A DNA stretch of 64,000 nucleotides, taken from positions 2,728,001 through 2,792,000 of the forward strand of contig CP138932.1 in the NCBI GenBank assembly GCA_047125605.1. The letters are read 5' to 3'. Below the pieces are notes generated by a model. That model made no database searches and was not told the DNA's origin. It saw only the letters and a program-made list of their open reading frames with translations. The DNA comes from JAKVBK01 sp022447275. Lineage in GTDB: Bacteria; Pseudomonadota; Alphaproteobacteria; Rhodobacterales; Rhodobacteraceae. A program made the translations under genes and the position numbers. Below are positions 53,616-62,777 of the stretch, in pieces; positions within the stretch are counted from its first letter, which is position 1; every line of letters starts with the position of its first letter.

Positions 53616-54173
53616 ATGCACGACAATTCATGGCCCGGCTGGCACGGAACAACGATTATAGGCGTGAAGCGCGGCGGAAAAGTTGTCGTCGCGGGCGATG
53701 GGCAAGTGAGCCTTGGACAGACTGTGATCAAAGGCTCTGCGCGCAAAGTGCGGCGGCTCAGCCCCGGCGGCAAAGATGTGGTGTGCGGCTTTGCCGGATC
53801 CACGGCAGATGCCTTCACCCTGCTGGAGCGTCTGGAAGCCAAACTGGAGGCCACACCAGGGCAACTGGCCCGTGCCTGCGTGGAATTGGCCAAGGATTGG
53901 CGCACCGACAAGTATCTGCAAAAGCTGGAAGCGATGCTGATCGTGACCGATGGCGAGACGCTGCTGGTTGTTACGGGTGCAGGTGACGTGTTGGAGCCTG
54001 AACATGACATTGCCGCCATCGGCTCGGGCGGAAATTTTGCCCTCGCCGCGGCGCGCGGCCTGATGGAAACCGATCTTGATGCAGAAGCCATCGCCCGAAC
54101 GGCAATGGCGATTGCATCCGATATCTGCGTCTACACAAACGGCAACCTCACGGTGGAAAGCATCGGCGGATAA
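53616..54173 (+). CDS. hslV: ATP-dependent protease proteolytic subunit HslV
   Basis: 185 residues from ATG 53616 (AAGGAAGG just upstream). It is an N-terminal-nucleophile peptidase: the prepeptide MHDNSWPGWHG is removed to expose Thr of TTIIGVKRGGKVVVAGDGQVSLG, as in other alphaproteobacteria. Other family parts are RKVRRL (Lys), GFAGSTADAFTLLERLE and IGSGGNFALAAARGL. It forms a double-ring peptidase core capped by HslU that degrades misfolded proteins. A longer in-frame upstream extension was rejected because the prepeptide start fits. Confidence 0.96.
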   Translation: MHDNSWPGWHGTTIIGVKRGGKVVVAGDGQVSLGQTVIKGSARKVRRLSPGGKDVVCGFAGSTADAFTLLERLEAKLEATPGQLARACVELAKDWRTDKYLQKLEAMLIVTDGETLLVVTGAGDVLEPEHDIAAIGSGGNFALAAARGLMETDLDAEAIARTAMAIASDICVYTNGNLTVESIGG

Positions 54174-54268
54174 GCAAAGGCGGCGTTTGCGCTGCACCTG
54201 TCCTGCCCAAGCAGGCGGATCAGCGCGAAATCCGCGCCTTGATCCTGCTTTTGAACGAAGGGAGCACC

Positions 54269-55369
54269 ATGATGATCACGACCGGCCTCAACCGGGATGA
54301 CCTGCGCGCTGCCGTGGGTGCGGGGATGATCACCGAGGCACAAGCCGCCTCGCTGACGGCCCTTGCCCAGGATCGCGCTGGCACAAGGTCCACGCTTGGC
54401 CCCCAGGAAGAACCGTTTGAGCTGTTCAAGGGCTTCAACGAGATCTTCATCGTGGTTGGCCTGTCCATCCTCTATCTTGGCTGGGTCGGACTGACCGGGC
54501 TTGAGATGATTGGCGCCTTGGGGGCTGCGGGCGCAACCGCAGCAGCCTATGCGGCGGTCGCGATGGCCGCCTTGGTTTTTGCCGCGCGCTATTTCACCCT
54601 GAATCGGCGCATGGTTGCTCCCTCGATCGCGCTGACAGTGATGTTTGCCCTCTCCGCGCTCCAACTGGGGGCGACACTCGGCTGGGAGCTCGGCCTGAAC
54701 TGGACAGAGCGCGCCGCCTTCACCGCGGGTACGGCCACGCTCTCCATGGTGCTCTGGTATTGGCTGTATCGCATCCCGTTCGCGGTGGCCCTGATCGCGA
54801 TTGGCGCTTTTGCCAGCGTGGGCGCGGTGTTCGTGCACCAAGGGGCGGGCCTGCCAGCAATCGATGATTTGTTCCTGCTGTCCAACAATGGGCCGTTTGC
54901 TTGGATCACCGTTGTGATGGGTCTGATCGGGCTGGCTGCTGCGATGTGGTTTGACATGTCAGACCCGCACCGGGTCACGCGGCGCGCGGCCTCTGGATTC
55001 TGGCTGCACGTGGTTTCAGCCCCCGCCATCATCAACACCGTCGCCCTCACCCTGTTCGAGACAGGGGCAGGTGCAGCCTATGCTGCGCTGCTGGCATTCA
55101 TTGTGGCGATGGCACTCTTTGCGATTGCCATTGATCGCCGCTCCTTCCTCGTGTCCGGGGTTGGCTATGTGGTTGCGCTGGCCTTTGTTGTATTGGAAGG
55201 GGGCGCTGCTGCAGGTATTTTCGTGCTGGGTGCAGGGCTTGTGCTGCTGGGCGCCCAGTGGGAACGCTTGCGCCGCGGCCTGATGCGCGCGCTGCCCGCC
55301 TTTCCGGGCAAGGACCGCCTTCCGCCCTATGATCTGATCGAGACACAAGAAAAAGAAGATATCGCATGA
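54269..55369 (+). CDS. Polytopic membrane protein encoded between hslV and hslU
   Basis: 366 residues from the tandem ATG at 54269 (AAGGGAG upstream). A ~60-residue cytoplasmic N-terminus (LNRDDLRAAVGAGMITEAQAASLTALAQ, a short helical motif reminiscent of SHOCT-like folds) is followed by about ten hydrophobic helices and a charged C-terminus. No catalytic or transport motif is recognised. Its stop overlaps the hslU start by four bases (ATGA), so HslU translation depends on it. Function is unknown; position suggests a heat-shock-induced membrane protein. Confidence 0.7.
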   Translation: MMITTGLNRDDLRAAVGAGMITEAQAASLTALAQDRAGTRSTLGPQEEPFELFKGFNEIFIVVGLSILYLGWVGLTGLEMIGALGAAGATAAAYAAVAMAALVFAARYFTLNRRMVAPSIALTVMFALSALQLGATLGWELGLNWTERAAFTAGTATLSMVLWYWLYRIPFAVALIAIGAFASVGAVFVHQGAGLPAIDDLFLLSNNGPFAWITVVMGLIGLAAAMWFDMSDPHRVTRRAASGFWLHVVSAPAIINTVALTLFETGAGAAYAALLAFIVAMALFAIAIDRRSFLVSGVGYVVALAFVVLEGGAAAGIFVLGAGLVLLGAQWERLRRGLMRALPAFPGKDRLPPYDLIETQEKEDIA

Positions 55370-56679
55370 CCGACCTGACCCCCCGTGAAATCGTCTCGGA
55401 GCTGGATCGTTTCATTATCGGCCAGAAAGACGCAAAGCGCGCCGTGGCTGTTGCCCTACGCAATCGCTGGCGGCGCAAGCGGCTGTCCGATGATCTGCGC
55501 GAAGAAGTCTATCCGAAGAATATCCTGATGATCGGCCCTACGGGTGTCGGCAAAACAGAGATCTCGCGCCGGCTGGCCAAACTGGCGCGCGCGCCCTTCC
55601 TGAAGGTTGAGGCCACCAAGTTTACCGAAGTTGGCTATGTCGGCCGCGACGTGGAGCAGATCATCCGCGATCTCGTCGAAGCTGCGATTACCCAGACGCG
55701 GGAGCAGATGCGCGATGACGTCAAGGCCCGAGCCCATGACGCCGCCGAAGAGCGCGTCTTGCGGGCCATCGCCGGAGAAGGTGCGCGCGATGGCACCCTG
55801 CGCATGTTCCGCGACAAGCTTAAGCGGGGCGAACTGGATGACACTGTCATCGAGCTGGACGTTGCCGACACCTCCAACCCGTTGGGCGGGATGGAAATCC
55901 CCGGCCAGCCCGGCATGGGCGCGATGGGCGGCGGCATGAATCTCGGCGATCTTTTCGGTAAGGCATTCGGGGGCCGGACGGTGCGCAAGCGGATGACCGT
56001 TTCCCAATCCTATGACATCCTGATCGCCGAAGAGGCGGACAAACTGCTCGATGACGAGGCTGTCACCAAGGCAGCCATGGAGAACGTGTCAGAAAACGGG
56101 ATCGTCTTCATCGATGAGATCGACAAGGTCTGTGCCCGCTCGGATGCGCGTGGGGCGGATGTCTCGCGTGAAGGCGTGCAGCGCGATTTGCTGCCCTTGA
56201 TCGAAGGGACGACGGTGTCCACCAAGCATGGCCCGGTCAAGACAGACCACATCCTGTTCATCGCATCCGGCGCTTTCCACATCGCAAAGCCGTCCGATCT
56301 GTTGCCCGAGCTGCAAGGGCGGCTGCCGATCCGCGTGGAACTGCGTGCGCTGACGGAGGATGACTTCGTGCGCATCCTGACCGAAACCGACAATGCCCTC
56401 ACGCGCCAGTACACCGCCCTGATGGCCACCGAAGAGGTGGAGGTGACCTTCACCGAAGATGGGATTGCGGCCCTGGCCCGGATTGCTGCGGATGTGAACG
56501 AAACCGTTGAAAATATCGGTGCGCGGCGGCTTTATACTGTCATCGAGCGGGTGTTCGAAGAGCTCAGCTTTACAGCCCCCGATAAATCTGGTGCCGCCGT
56601 GACTGTGGATCAGGCCTTTGTCGAAGAGCATCTGGGGGCGCTTGCCGCCAGCACGGATCTGTCGCGCTACGTGCTGTAA
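55366..56679 (+). CDS. hslU: ATP-dependent protease ATPase subunit HslU
   Basis: 437 residues, AAA+ unfoldase of the HslVU complex. The start MTDLTPREIVSELDRFIIGQ is typical. Walker A is GPTGVGKTEISRRLAKLA, the pore loop is in EVGYVGRDVE (GYVG), the I-domain (about 110-220) has a Gly/Met-rich stretch, Walker B is GIVFIDEIDKV, sensor 1 lies near ILFIASGAFH, and sensor 2 lies near GARRLYTVIERVFEE. The C-terminus (LSRYVL) docks into HslV. Confidence 0.97.
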   Translation: MTDLTPREIVSELDRFIIGQKDAKRAVAVALRNRWRRKRLSDDLREEVYPKNILMIGPTGVGKTEISRRLAKLARAPFLKVEATKFTEVGYVGRDVEQIIRDLVEAAITQTREQMRDDVKARAHDAAEERVLRAIAGEGARDGTLRMFRDKLKRGELDDTVIELDVADTSNPLGGMEIPGQPGMGAMGGGMNLGDLFGKAFGGRTVRKRMTVSQSYDILIAEEADKLLDDEAVTKAAMENVSENGIVFIDEIDKVCARSDARGADVSREGVQRDLLPLIEGTTVSTKHGPVKTDHILFIASGAFHIAKPSDLLPELQGRLPIRVELRALTEDDFVRILTETDNALTRQYTALMATEEVEVTFTEDGIAALARIAADVNETVENIGARRLYTVIERVFEELSFTAPDKSGAAVTVDQAFVEEHLGALAASTDLSRYVL

Positions 56680-56689
56680 TTGCGCCATA

Positions 56690-56722
56690 CCGGTGATCGA
56701 TCGCCGATCACCGGTTTCGCTT
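56690..56722 (+). terminator. Probable terminator after hslU
   Basis: CCGGTGATCG (56690-56699), loop ATCGC, CGATCACCGG (56705-56714), then TTTCGCTTCTT. A perfect 10-bp stem with a broken T-run, 11 bases after the hslU stop. Confidence 0.7.
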
Positions 56723-56759
56723 CTTCTGATTGAGCCACGGCCGGTTTAGGATGTCTGCC

Positions 56760-57869
56760 ATGTTTCGTCTTGTGATCCCTCTGGTGGTGATTGCGCTTTC
56801 GGCCTGCACTCCGCGGGCCACGCTAGACGTGGTAGAAGCGCCCGAGGGTGTGGGCACGCGCAGCACCGTTTTCGTGGGCACGACGCGGGGATTCCTGACA
56901 GGCGCTCCGCCTGAGTCCTACGCACGGGACGATCTGTCTTATGCGCAGTTCGAAGTCTCTATTCCACCCACGCACACGCCGGGCAAAATCAACCTGCCGG
57001 GCCGAGAGACACCGGATCCAAACCGCCATTTCGTGGTAACTGACTCCGATCTGGACATGCCCCAACCGGAGTTCCGCAAAGCGCTTGCGCGCGCGTTTCG
57101 CAAGGAACAAGGGCACGGCATCCTCTATGTGCATGGCTTCAACAATGTGGCCGCAGATGGGGTGAACCGGATCGCCCAGATGCACAATGATATCGGCATC
57201 AACGGCGTGTTGATGTCCTATAGCTGGCCCAGCGCCGGCTCTCCCGTGGGCTATGCCCATGACCGCGACAGCGCCCTCTTTGCCCGCGATGGTCTGGCTG
57301 AGATGATTACCACGGCTGGCAAATCCGGGGGGCGCAAGATCATCCTCGTGGCCCATTCCATGGGCACCCTCCTGACGATGGAAGCCCTTCGGACATTGGC
57401 GCTGCAAGGGCGTGACGACGTGCTTGATCACCTGGCTGCTGTGATCCTGATTGCGCCGGATATCGATGTGGACGTGTTCAAGGCACAGGCAAAAGCCATT
57501 GGTGATCTGCCTGAGCCCTTCGTCATTTTCACCTCAGATGAGGACAGGGCCCTGCGCCTGTCCGCCCTGCTGTCGGGCCAAACCAACCGTTTGGGCACCT
57601 TGGACGATGTCGAGGTGGTAGAGGATCTGGAAGTGGCGCTCTTGGATGTCAGCCAGTTCAACAGCGACAGCAAAAGCAGCCATTTCATTTTTGGATCCTC
57701 GCCGCGGTTGCTGCGCCTGCTTTCCAGCCTTGGGGATGTGGATGCTGCCTTCCAGCAAGGGGCGGCCGTGCGCATTGGTTTGCTGCCGGGAACCGTTTTG
57801 ACGGTTCGGCGGGCGACGCAGGTGATCTTGTTCCCCAATGCGTCCCCAGATGGGGCAGCAGAGCCATAA
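56760..57869 (+). CDS. DUF900-type alpha/beta hydrolase lipoprotein
   Basis: 369 residues from the ATG at 56760 (TAGGA eight bases upstream). Lipoprotein signal MFRLVIPLVVIALSAC. The DUF900 hydrolase family pattern follows: VFVGTTRGFLTG, an oxyanion-type ILYVHGFNNV, SYSWPSAGSPVGYAHDRDSA, nucleophile elbow VAHSMGTLL (Ser) and an Asp/His pair expected later (APDIDVDVF; SHFIF). It probably acts on an ester or amide in the periplasm. The MFS gene follows 39 bases after the stop. Confidence 0.82.
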   Translation: MFRLVIPLVVIALSACTPRATLDVVEAPEGVGTRSTVFVGTTRGFLTGAPPESYARDDLSYAQFEVSIPPTHTPGKINLPGRETPDPNRHFVVTDSDLDMPQPEFRKALARAFRKEQGHGILYVHGFNNVAADGVNRIAQMHNDIGINGVLMSYSWPSAGSPVGYAHDRDSALFARDGLAEMITTAGKSGGRKIILVAHSMGTLLTMEALRTLALQGRDDVLDHLAAVILIAPDIDVDVFKAQAKAIGDLPEPFVIFTSDEDRALRLSALLSGQTNRLGTLDDVEVVEDLEVALLDVSQFNSDSKSSHFIFGSSPRLLRLLSSLGDVDAAFQQGAAVRIGLLPGTVLTVRRATQVILFPNASPDGAAEP

Positions 57870-57908
57870 GTGTTTGACGCCGCGCCTTTCGCGCGGTCTG
57901 AGTGGCAC

Positions 57909-59162
57909 ATGCAGCAAAACAGCCCGCCACCCCATTCCCAAAGTTCTGGCTTTCTACGCAGCAATGCGCCGTGGCTGGGGGCCGGCGCGCTTTTAATGTT
58001 TTCGTCTTCCTATGGGCAGACTTTCTTCATCTCGATCTTCGCCGGTGAAATTCGCGCGGAATACGGCCTCAGCGATGGGCAATGGGGGCTGATCTACACC
58101 CTTGGCACCACGGCCAGCGCCCTGTTGATGCTGTGGGCGGGCGGTTTGACAGACAGATTGCGGGCGCGGGCCCTGACTGTGGCGATCCTGCCTTTGCTCG
58201 CGCTGGCATGCGTGGCCATGGCCGTGCTGCCCGTGACGATGGTTTGGGCCTTGCCTCTGGTCATCCTTGCCCTGCGTTTCACCGGGCAGGGCATGACAAG
58301 CCATATTGCCACGGTCGCCATGGCGCGCTGGTTCTCCGCCTCCAGAGGCAAGGCGCTGTCGATTGCCACCATGGGCTTTGCCTTTGCTGAGGCCTGCTTG
58401 CCCCTGATTTTTGTAAAAGCCATGGGCTGGGTAGACTGGCGCTGGCTCTGGGTGGTTGCCGCAGGCATGGCACTGGCAGCCATACCGGTGATCTGGCGCT
58501 TGCTGCGCCATGAACGCACACCGCAATCGGTGGCCAGCAGCAGTGATACCTTGGGCATGGGCGGACGTCATTGGACCCGCGCAGAGGCGCTGCGCGATCC
58601 CCTGTTTTGGTGTGCCGTTCCCACTGTGCTGGGACTTTCCGCCTTTGGCACGGCATTCTTTTTCCATCAGGTGCATCTGGCAGAAGTAAAAGGCTGGACG
58701 CATTTTGCCCTTGTCTCACTGTTTCCGATCTACACCGCTACGGCCGTGGCCGCGATGTGGCTTTGGGGCATCGGACTGGACAGGCTGGGCACCGCGCGTC
58801 TGATCGGTTGGTACCAGATCCCCACGGCCATCGGCTTTGCTGTACTGGGCAACACATCTTCATTCGCGGCCGCAGCCTGTGCGCTGGCACTGATGGCGCT
58901 GAGCGTGGGTGGCAATGCCACGCTTACCCCCTCCCTGTGGGCCGAGTTTTATGGCACCCGCCACCTCGGCGCGATCAAGGCAACCGCCGCCGCGGCGATG
59001 GTGCTTGGATCCGCGATTGGCCCAGGTCTGACCGGGCTGTTGATCGATGCTGGTATCTCTTTCGATCAGCAGATGCTTGGGATTTCGGCCTATTTCCTTG
59101 CCAGCTCTGCCCTTGTGGGCTGGGCGGCTGGGCGGGCACGGACTCAGATGGCCAGCCCTTAA
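57909..59162 (+). CDS. Major facilitator superfamily transporter
   Basis: 417 residues from the ATG at 57909; a GTG 39 bases upstream, directly after the previous stop, is an alternative. Twelve hydrophobic helices are visible. The MFS motif between helices 2 and 3 appears as GGLTDRLRARALTV, and a second copy in the C-terminal half is GIGLDRLGTARLIG. It resembles the monocarboxylate/oxalate-formate antiporter-type MFS (YGLSDGQWGLIYTLGT). Substrate unknown. Its end overlaps the Smr gene end by four bases (convergent). Confidence 0.82.
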   Translation: MQQNSPPPHSQSSGFLRSNAPWLGAGALLMFSSSYGQTFFISIFAGEIRAEYGLSDGQWGLIYTLGTTASALLMLWAGGLTDRLRARALTVAILPLLALACVAMAVLPVTMVWALPLVILALRFTGQGMTSHIATVAMARWFSASRGKALSIATMGFAFAEACLPLIFVKAMGWVDWRWLWVVAAGMALAAIPVIWRLLRHERTPQSVASSSDTLGMGGRHWTRAEALRDPLFWCAVPTVLGLSAFGTAFFFHQVHLAEVKGWTHFALVSLFPIYTATAVAAMWLWGIGLDRLGTARLIGWYQIPTAIGFAVLGNTSSFAAAACALALMALSVGGNATLTPSLWAEFYGTRHLGAIKATAAAAMVLGSAIGPGLTGLLIDAGISFDQQMLGISAYFLASSALVGWAAGRARTQMASP

Positions 59163-59776
59163 CGCGCGCGACGCAGATAAACGTAAAGAGCGCCCTGCCC
59201 GCCATGTTTGCGATTGGCCTCACTGACCTGCAAAACAAGCGGGCCGATCGGCGCCATGCGCAGCCAATCCGGCACTTGGTGGCGCAACACGCCCCGCCGG
59301 GTTGGGATGGGCCCCCCTGTGTCTCTGTCCTTGCCCTTGCCAGTGATCACCAGAACCAGACGCATACCTTGCGCATAGGCGTCCGTGATAAAGCCGATCA
59401 GGGTGGGATGGGCCTGCGCAAGCGTCATTCCGTGCAAATCCAGACGCGCTTCCGGGATGAGCTTTCCGCCCTTCATCTTCAGAAACGCCTTGCGATCCAT
59501 ATTGAGGCGGCTGTCACCTTGAGGCGGCACATAAGTGATTGATGCCCCGGCCTGCGACGCGCGTTTTGCACCGACCTCGAAGGGCGCAATCTTCGCTGGC
59601 GGCACAGATGGGTCAGACGGCGGTGGTGCGACGGCAGGCACATCCAATTCCGCGGCGGTCTTGCTCAGGAGGGCTTGGGCATCTTCCGGTCGCATGGGCG
59701 TTGCCTTGGCGGCGACACTGTCCCACAGGGCGCGTTCGTCCGCTTGTACTTGCCTCGGGGTGCGCCGACGGGTCAT
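59159..59776 (-). CDS. Smr-domain DNA/RNA endonuclease-like protein
   Basis: 205 residues. The C-terminal Smr domain is complete: ARLDLHGMTLAQAHPTLIGF with the catalytic-type LDLHG, then VLVITGKGKD (GKG), and a final GALYVYLRR. The N-terminal ~100 residues are a Pro-rich linker. Smr proteins nick DNA or cleave RNA, e.g. in ribosome rescue. It follows mltA by three bases in the Tim44-mltA-Smr operon. Confidence 0.9.
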   Translation of the reverse strand: MTRRRTPRQVQADERALWDSVAAKATPMRPEDAQALLSKTAAELDVPAVAPPPSDPSVPPAKIAPFEVGAKRASQAGASITYVPPQGDSRLNMDRKAFLKMKGGKLIPEARLDLHGMTLAQAHPTLIGFITDAYAQGMRLVLVITGKGKDRDTGGPIPTRRGVLRHQVPDWLRMAPIGPLVLQVSEANRKHGGQGALYVYLRRAR

Positions 59777-59779
59777 CGG

Positions 59780-60850
59780 TCAAAGGCCCGGATCGGCGGC
59801 AAAGGCAGACTCGATCGGCAGCAGCACAACCATGCGGCCGCCATCCTTGGTGCGGCCCGCCTGCCGCCCCGCCGCATCGCCAGAGCCAAAAAACACATCG
59901 GCGCGTTGCTGGCCCTTGATCGCACTGCCCGTATCCTGGGCAACCATCAGCCGATTGAAGGGATTTGCCCCTGCCTTTTCCAACCAGACCGGCGCCCCCA
60001 ACGGCACATGCGCTGGATCAACCGCCAGCGAACGCCCCTCGGTCAGTGGCACTTGGATCGCGCCAAGCGGTCCGTCTTGCAGGGCCACGTTCTTGACCTC
60101 GCGAAAGAAGACGAAAGATGGATTGTGATGCAGCAGCAGGCGGCCTTCCTCCGGGTTCCGGCGCACCCAGTTCTTGATCATCTGCGCAGAGACCTGATGC
60201 GGCTCATACACACCGCGGCGCACCAATTCCTTGCCAACGGACCGATACTCATGGCCGTTCTTGCCGCCAAACCCGACCCGTAAAACACTGCCATCCGTCA
60301 GCTTCAAACGGCCTGAGCCCTGAACCTGCAGGAAAAAGGCCTCTACCGGATCCTTAAGCCACGCGATCTCTAGGCCGCGCCCTTCCAGCAGGTTTCCGGT
60401 TTCGATCTCGGCGCGGGTGGCCCATGGCAGGGGGCCCGAACGCACCTCAGGCGGAGCGGCATAAAGCGGCACGTTGTATTGGCCCGTGCGGGTGGATGAG
60501 GCCAAAAGTTCTGGCTCATAGTAGCCGGTGAACAACGCCTCTGAGGGGTTGCCAACCACAACGGGGCGAAAAAAGCGCTCAAAGAAGCTGCGCGCATCCG
60601 TGGCCGTTTCGGCCAGAGCACATAGGGTGGGCCAGTCTTCATCTGGCCGGGCTTTGGAAATAACGGGGCAGGAGGCCTGAAAGACCCTCAGCGCCGCTTG
60701 GTGATCATCGCTGTCCCAGCCCTGCAAATCGGAAAAGTCGATCATGTTCACCCTTTGCCCGGAAGCAGAAACGGGGCCAGCCCCGAAGGCCAACCCCGCA
60801 ATGACTGCCATGGCGGCCCATCCGCTGGCCCGCAAAGCGTTCCAGATCAT
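59780..60850 (-). CDS. mltA: Membrane-bound-type lytic murein transglycosylase A
   Basis: 356 residues from the ATG at 60850, which overlaps the Tim44-domain gene stop (ATGA). It has a signal peptide (GWAAMAVIAGLAFGAGPVSAS); no lipobox cysteine, so the product is probably soluble in the periplasm. The MltA domain (SEALFTGYYEPEL, FFLQVQGSGRLKL) and the C-terminal 3D domain (MVAQDTGSAIKGQQRADVFFG with catalytic Asp residues) are intact. It cleaves peptidoglycan glycan strands to 1,6-anhydro-MurNAc ends. Confidence 0.94.
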   Translation of the reverse strand: MIWNALRASGWAAMAVIAGLAFGAGPVSASGQRVNMIDFSDLQGWDSDDHQAALRVFQASCPVISKARPDEDWPTLCALAETATDARSFFERFFRPVVVGNPSEALFTGYYEPELLASSTRTGQYNVPLYAAPPEVRSGPLPWATRAEIETGNLLEGRGLEIAWLKDPVEAFFLQVQGSGRLKLTDGSVLRVGFGGKNGHEYRSVGKELVRRGVYEPHQVSAQMIKNWVRRNPEEGRLLLHHNPSFVFFREVKNVALQDGPLGAIQVPLTEGRSLAVDPAHVPLGAPVWLEKAGANPFNRLMVAQDTGSAIKGQQRADVFFGSGDAAGRQAGRTKDGGRMVVLLPIESAFAADPGL

Positions 60851-61515
60851 CCGCCCGTGGCGACCAGCTGCCAATTCGGATCGCCTGTGCCCATCGTCCG
60901 GGCAAATGTCCAAACGTCGCGCTGGCGCTTGATCTCGCTCGGGTCGCCTTCGACGATCCGGTTTTCGCTGTCTTTGACAACCGAGGTCAGCTCGCCTGTA
61001 AAGCGCACGGTGATCTCTGCCGCGCTGGTGTCTTTGTCGAACGTGGCCTCGATAAGGGACACTTCGCGCACGCCCACAAAATTCGCCTCGATCCGCAGGC
61101 CTTGATCCTCGCGGGCCGCAACCACGTCGACGAAGGTTTGTTCTACGTCCTCGCCCAGCAGGCCGCGCACCTCATCCAGTTCGCCATTTTCAAAGGCCAT
61201 CAGGATCATTTCATACGCCGCACGCGAGCCTTGCAGAAACTCCGATACGGAAAAGCCTGGCTCAACGCCTTTCATGCGCGCCAAAGCATCCGCGCTGTCG
61301 GAGCCCTCATCCACGTGATCGACAATGTCGCGATCCGCGCCGCCCTCGATCACCTCGAAGCCTTTGCGGGCCTGCGACGCTTCGTCATTTGCTGAAGGCG
61401 CGGGCGCAGGAGGTTTTTCAAAGCCTTCCCGTGTCCCCAATACGGATCTGAGCCGCAAAATCAGGAAAAGTGCGATGCCGGCAAGAACCAGCAACTGAAT
61501 TACGGCAATGTTCAT
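60847..61515 (-). CDS. Tim44/TimA-domain inner-membrane protein
   Basis: 222 residues from ATG 61515 (AGAGGG upstream). One N-terminal membrane helix (NIAVIQLLVLAGIALFLIL) is followed by a charged, Pro-containing linker and a C-terminal Tim44-like domain (FLQGSRAAYEMILMAFENGELDEVRGLL, then a beta-rich half ending WQLVATGG). It is the bacterial relative of mitochondrial Tim44/Mba1-type proteins; Caulobacter TimA is inner-membrane bound. Its exact role is unsettled. Confidence 0.88.
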   Translation of the reverse strand: MNIAVIQLLVLAGIALFLILRLRSVLGTREGFEKPPAPAPSANDEASQARKGFEVIEGGADRDIVDHVDEGSDSADALARMKGVEPGFSVSEFLQGSRAAYEMILMAFENGELDEVRGLLGEDVEQTFVDVVAAREDQGLRIEANFVGVREVSLIEATFDKDTSAAEITVRFTGELTSVVKDSENRIVEGDPSEIKRQRDVWTFARTMGTGDPNWQLVATGG

Positions 61516-61650
61516 AGGGCCCTCTTGACGGGAAGACATGGTAACTTGTGGTTTCCCTACTTATTTAGGGAGTGAACGCAACCAAGTCCACCGTGGGCGG
61601 CTGTTTCCTGATCGCCAGATTGGCACGATAGACCTGAAAGAAAGATCAAT

Positions 61651-62157
61651 ATGATCCTGTTCATCCTGTTTCTTGCAATCCCCCTGATCGAGATTGCCCT
61701 GTTTATCACTGTTGGGGGGGCAATCGGGCTGTGGCCAACACTCGCGATTGTGATTCTTACCGCCATTTTGGGCACGTATCTTGTCCGTCAACAGGGTGTT
61801 GCGGTGCTGCGGGAGGTGCAAAGCAGTTTCAGCACGCTCAATGACCCGACAGAGCCATTGGCCCATGGCGCAATGATCCTGTTCTCCGGAGCACTTTTGC
61901 TCACCCCCGGATTTTTCACGGATGCGTTCGGATTCGCCCTGCTGATCCCGGCTTTTCGATCCGTTGTTTTCCGCGCTGCCAAGGCACGAATCAAGGTAAG
62001 TTCCGTTCAATTTCAGAGCACTATGAGCACCGGGGGCACGCAGCAATCGCGTGAGTATACCTACAGTTCGCGCTCCGATGCGGATGTGATCGAGGCTGAT
62101 TATACGGATCTCGACAAACCCGATGGGCCATCGGGCTGGACGCAGCCGCGCGATTGA
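61651..62157 (+). CDS. fxsA: FxsA-family membrane protein
   Basis: 168 residues. The N-terminal ILFLAIPLIEIALFITVGGAIGLWPT and the following TYLVRQQG are the FxsA signature, with further membrane segments at ~70-110 (LLTPGFFTDAFGFALLIP). The C-terminal ~50 residues are hydrophilic. Overexpressed FxsA blocks F-plasmid exclusion of phage T7; the native role is unknown. It is divergent from the Tim44 gene and upstream of secB. Confidence 0.88.
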   Translation: MILFILFLAIPLIEIALFITVGGAIGLWPTLAIVILTAILGTYLVRQQGVAVLREVQSSFSTLNDPTEPLAHGAMILFSGALLLTPGFFTDAFGFALLIPAFRSVVFRAAKARIKVSSVQFQSTMSTGGTQQSREYTYSSRSDADVIEADYTDLDKPDGPSGWTQPRD

Positions 62158-62248
62158 GGGCAGGCGGACATGATCCCTCCATTGAAGCGGCGCGCCAAGG
62201 CTGATAACCCCACCGCCAACATACGTTATGGATTGAGAGGTTTTTCCA

Positions 62249-62767
62249 ATGGCTGAAGAACAAGAAAAGGCCGCCGCAGCGCCGGACGCCACCCCGCAAG
62301 TAAAGATGCAAATCCTTGGTCAGTTCATCCGGGATATGTCGTTTGAAAATATCGTGGCGCAGAAAGGCATCAGCGGTGATGTGCAGCCCGATATTCAGGT
62401 GTCTGTGAACCTTGATGCGAAGAAACGGTCTGTGGCTAACCAGTACGAAGTGCTGATGAAGCTCAACGTGGAAAGCAAGAACAAGGGCGACGGTGCGCCG
62501 ATGTTTGTGCTTGAGCTTGAGTATGGCGGCATTTTCTCGATCGAAAACGTGCCGGATGAGCAGTTGCACCCCTTCTTGCTGATCGAATGCCCCCGGATGC
62601 TGTTCCCCTTCGTGCGCCGGGTCGTATCCGACATCACGCGCGACGGTGGTTTCCCGCCGCTGAACCTCGAAAACATCGATTTCATCTCGATGTATCGCAA
62701 CGAAATCTCAAAGCGTGCCGCCGCGCAGGCAAACGGAGCAGAGGCGCCCGCGCCCTCCAACGCCTAA
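62249..62767 (+). CDS. secB: Protein-export chaperone SecB
   Basis: 172 residues, full length. Family segments: QVKMQILGQFIRDMSFENI, VSVNLDAKKRS, FVLELEYGGIFSIENVPDEQLHPFLLIECPRMLFPF and SDITRDGGFPPLNLENIDFISMY. It is a tetrameric chaperone that keeps preproteins unfolded and hands them to SecA. AGAGGTTTTTCC precedes the ATG. It converges on dnaQ with 10 bases between. Confidence 0.96.
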   Translation: MAEEQEKAAAAPDATPQVKMQILGQFIRDMSFENIVAQKGISGDVQPDIQVSVNLDAKKRSVANQYEVLMKLNVESKNKGDGAPMFVLELEYGGIFSIENVPDEQLHPFLLIECPRMLFPFVRRVVSDITRDGGFPPLNLENIDFISMYRNEISKRAAAQANGAEAPAPSNA

Positions 62768-62777
62768 AGCGCCGAAA

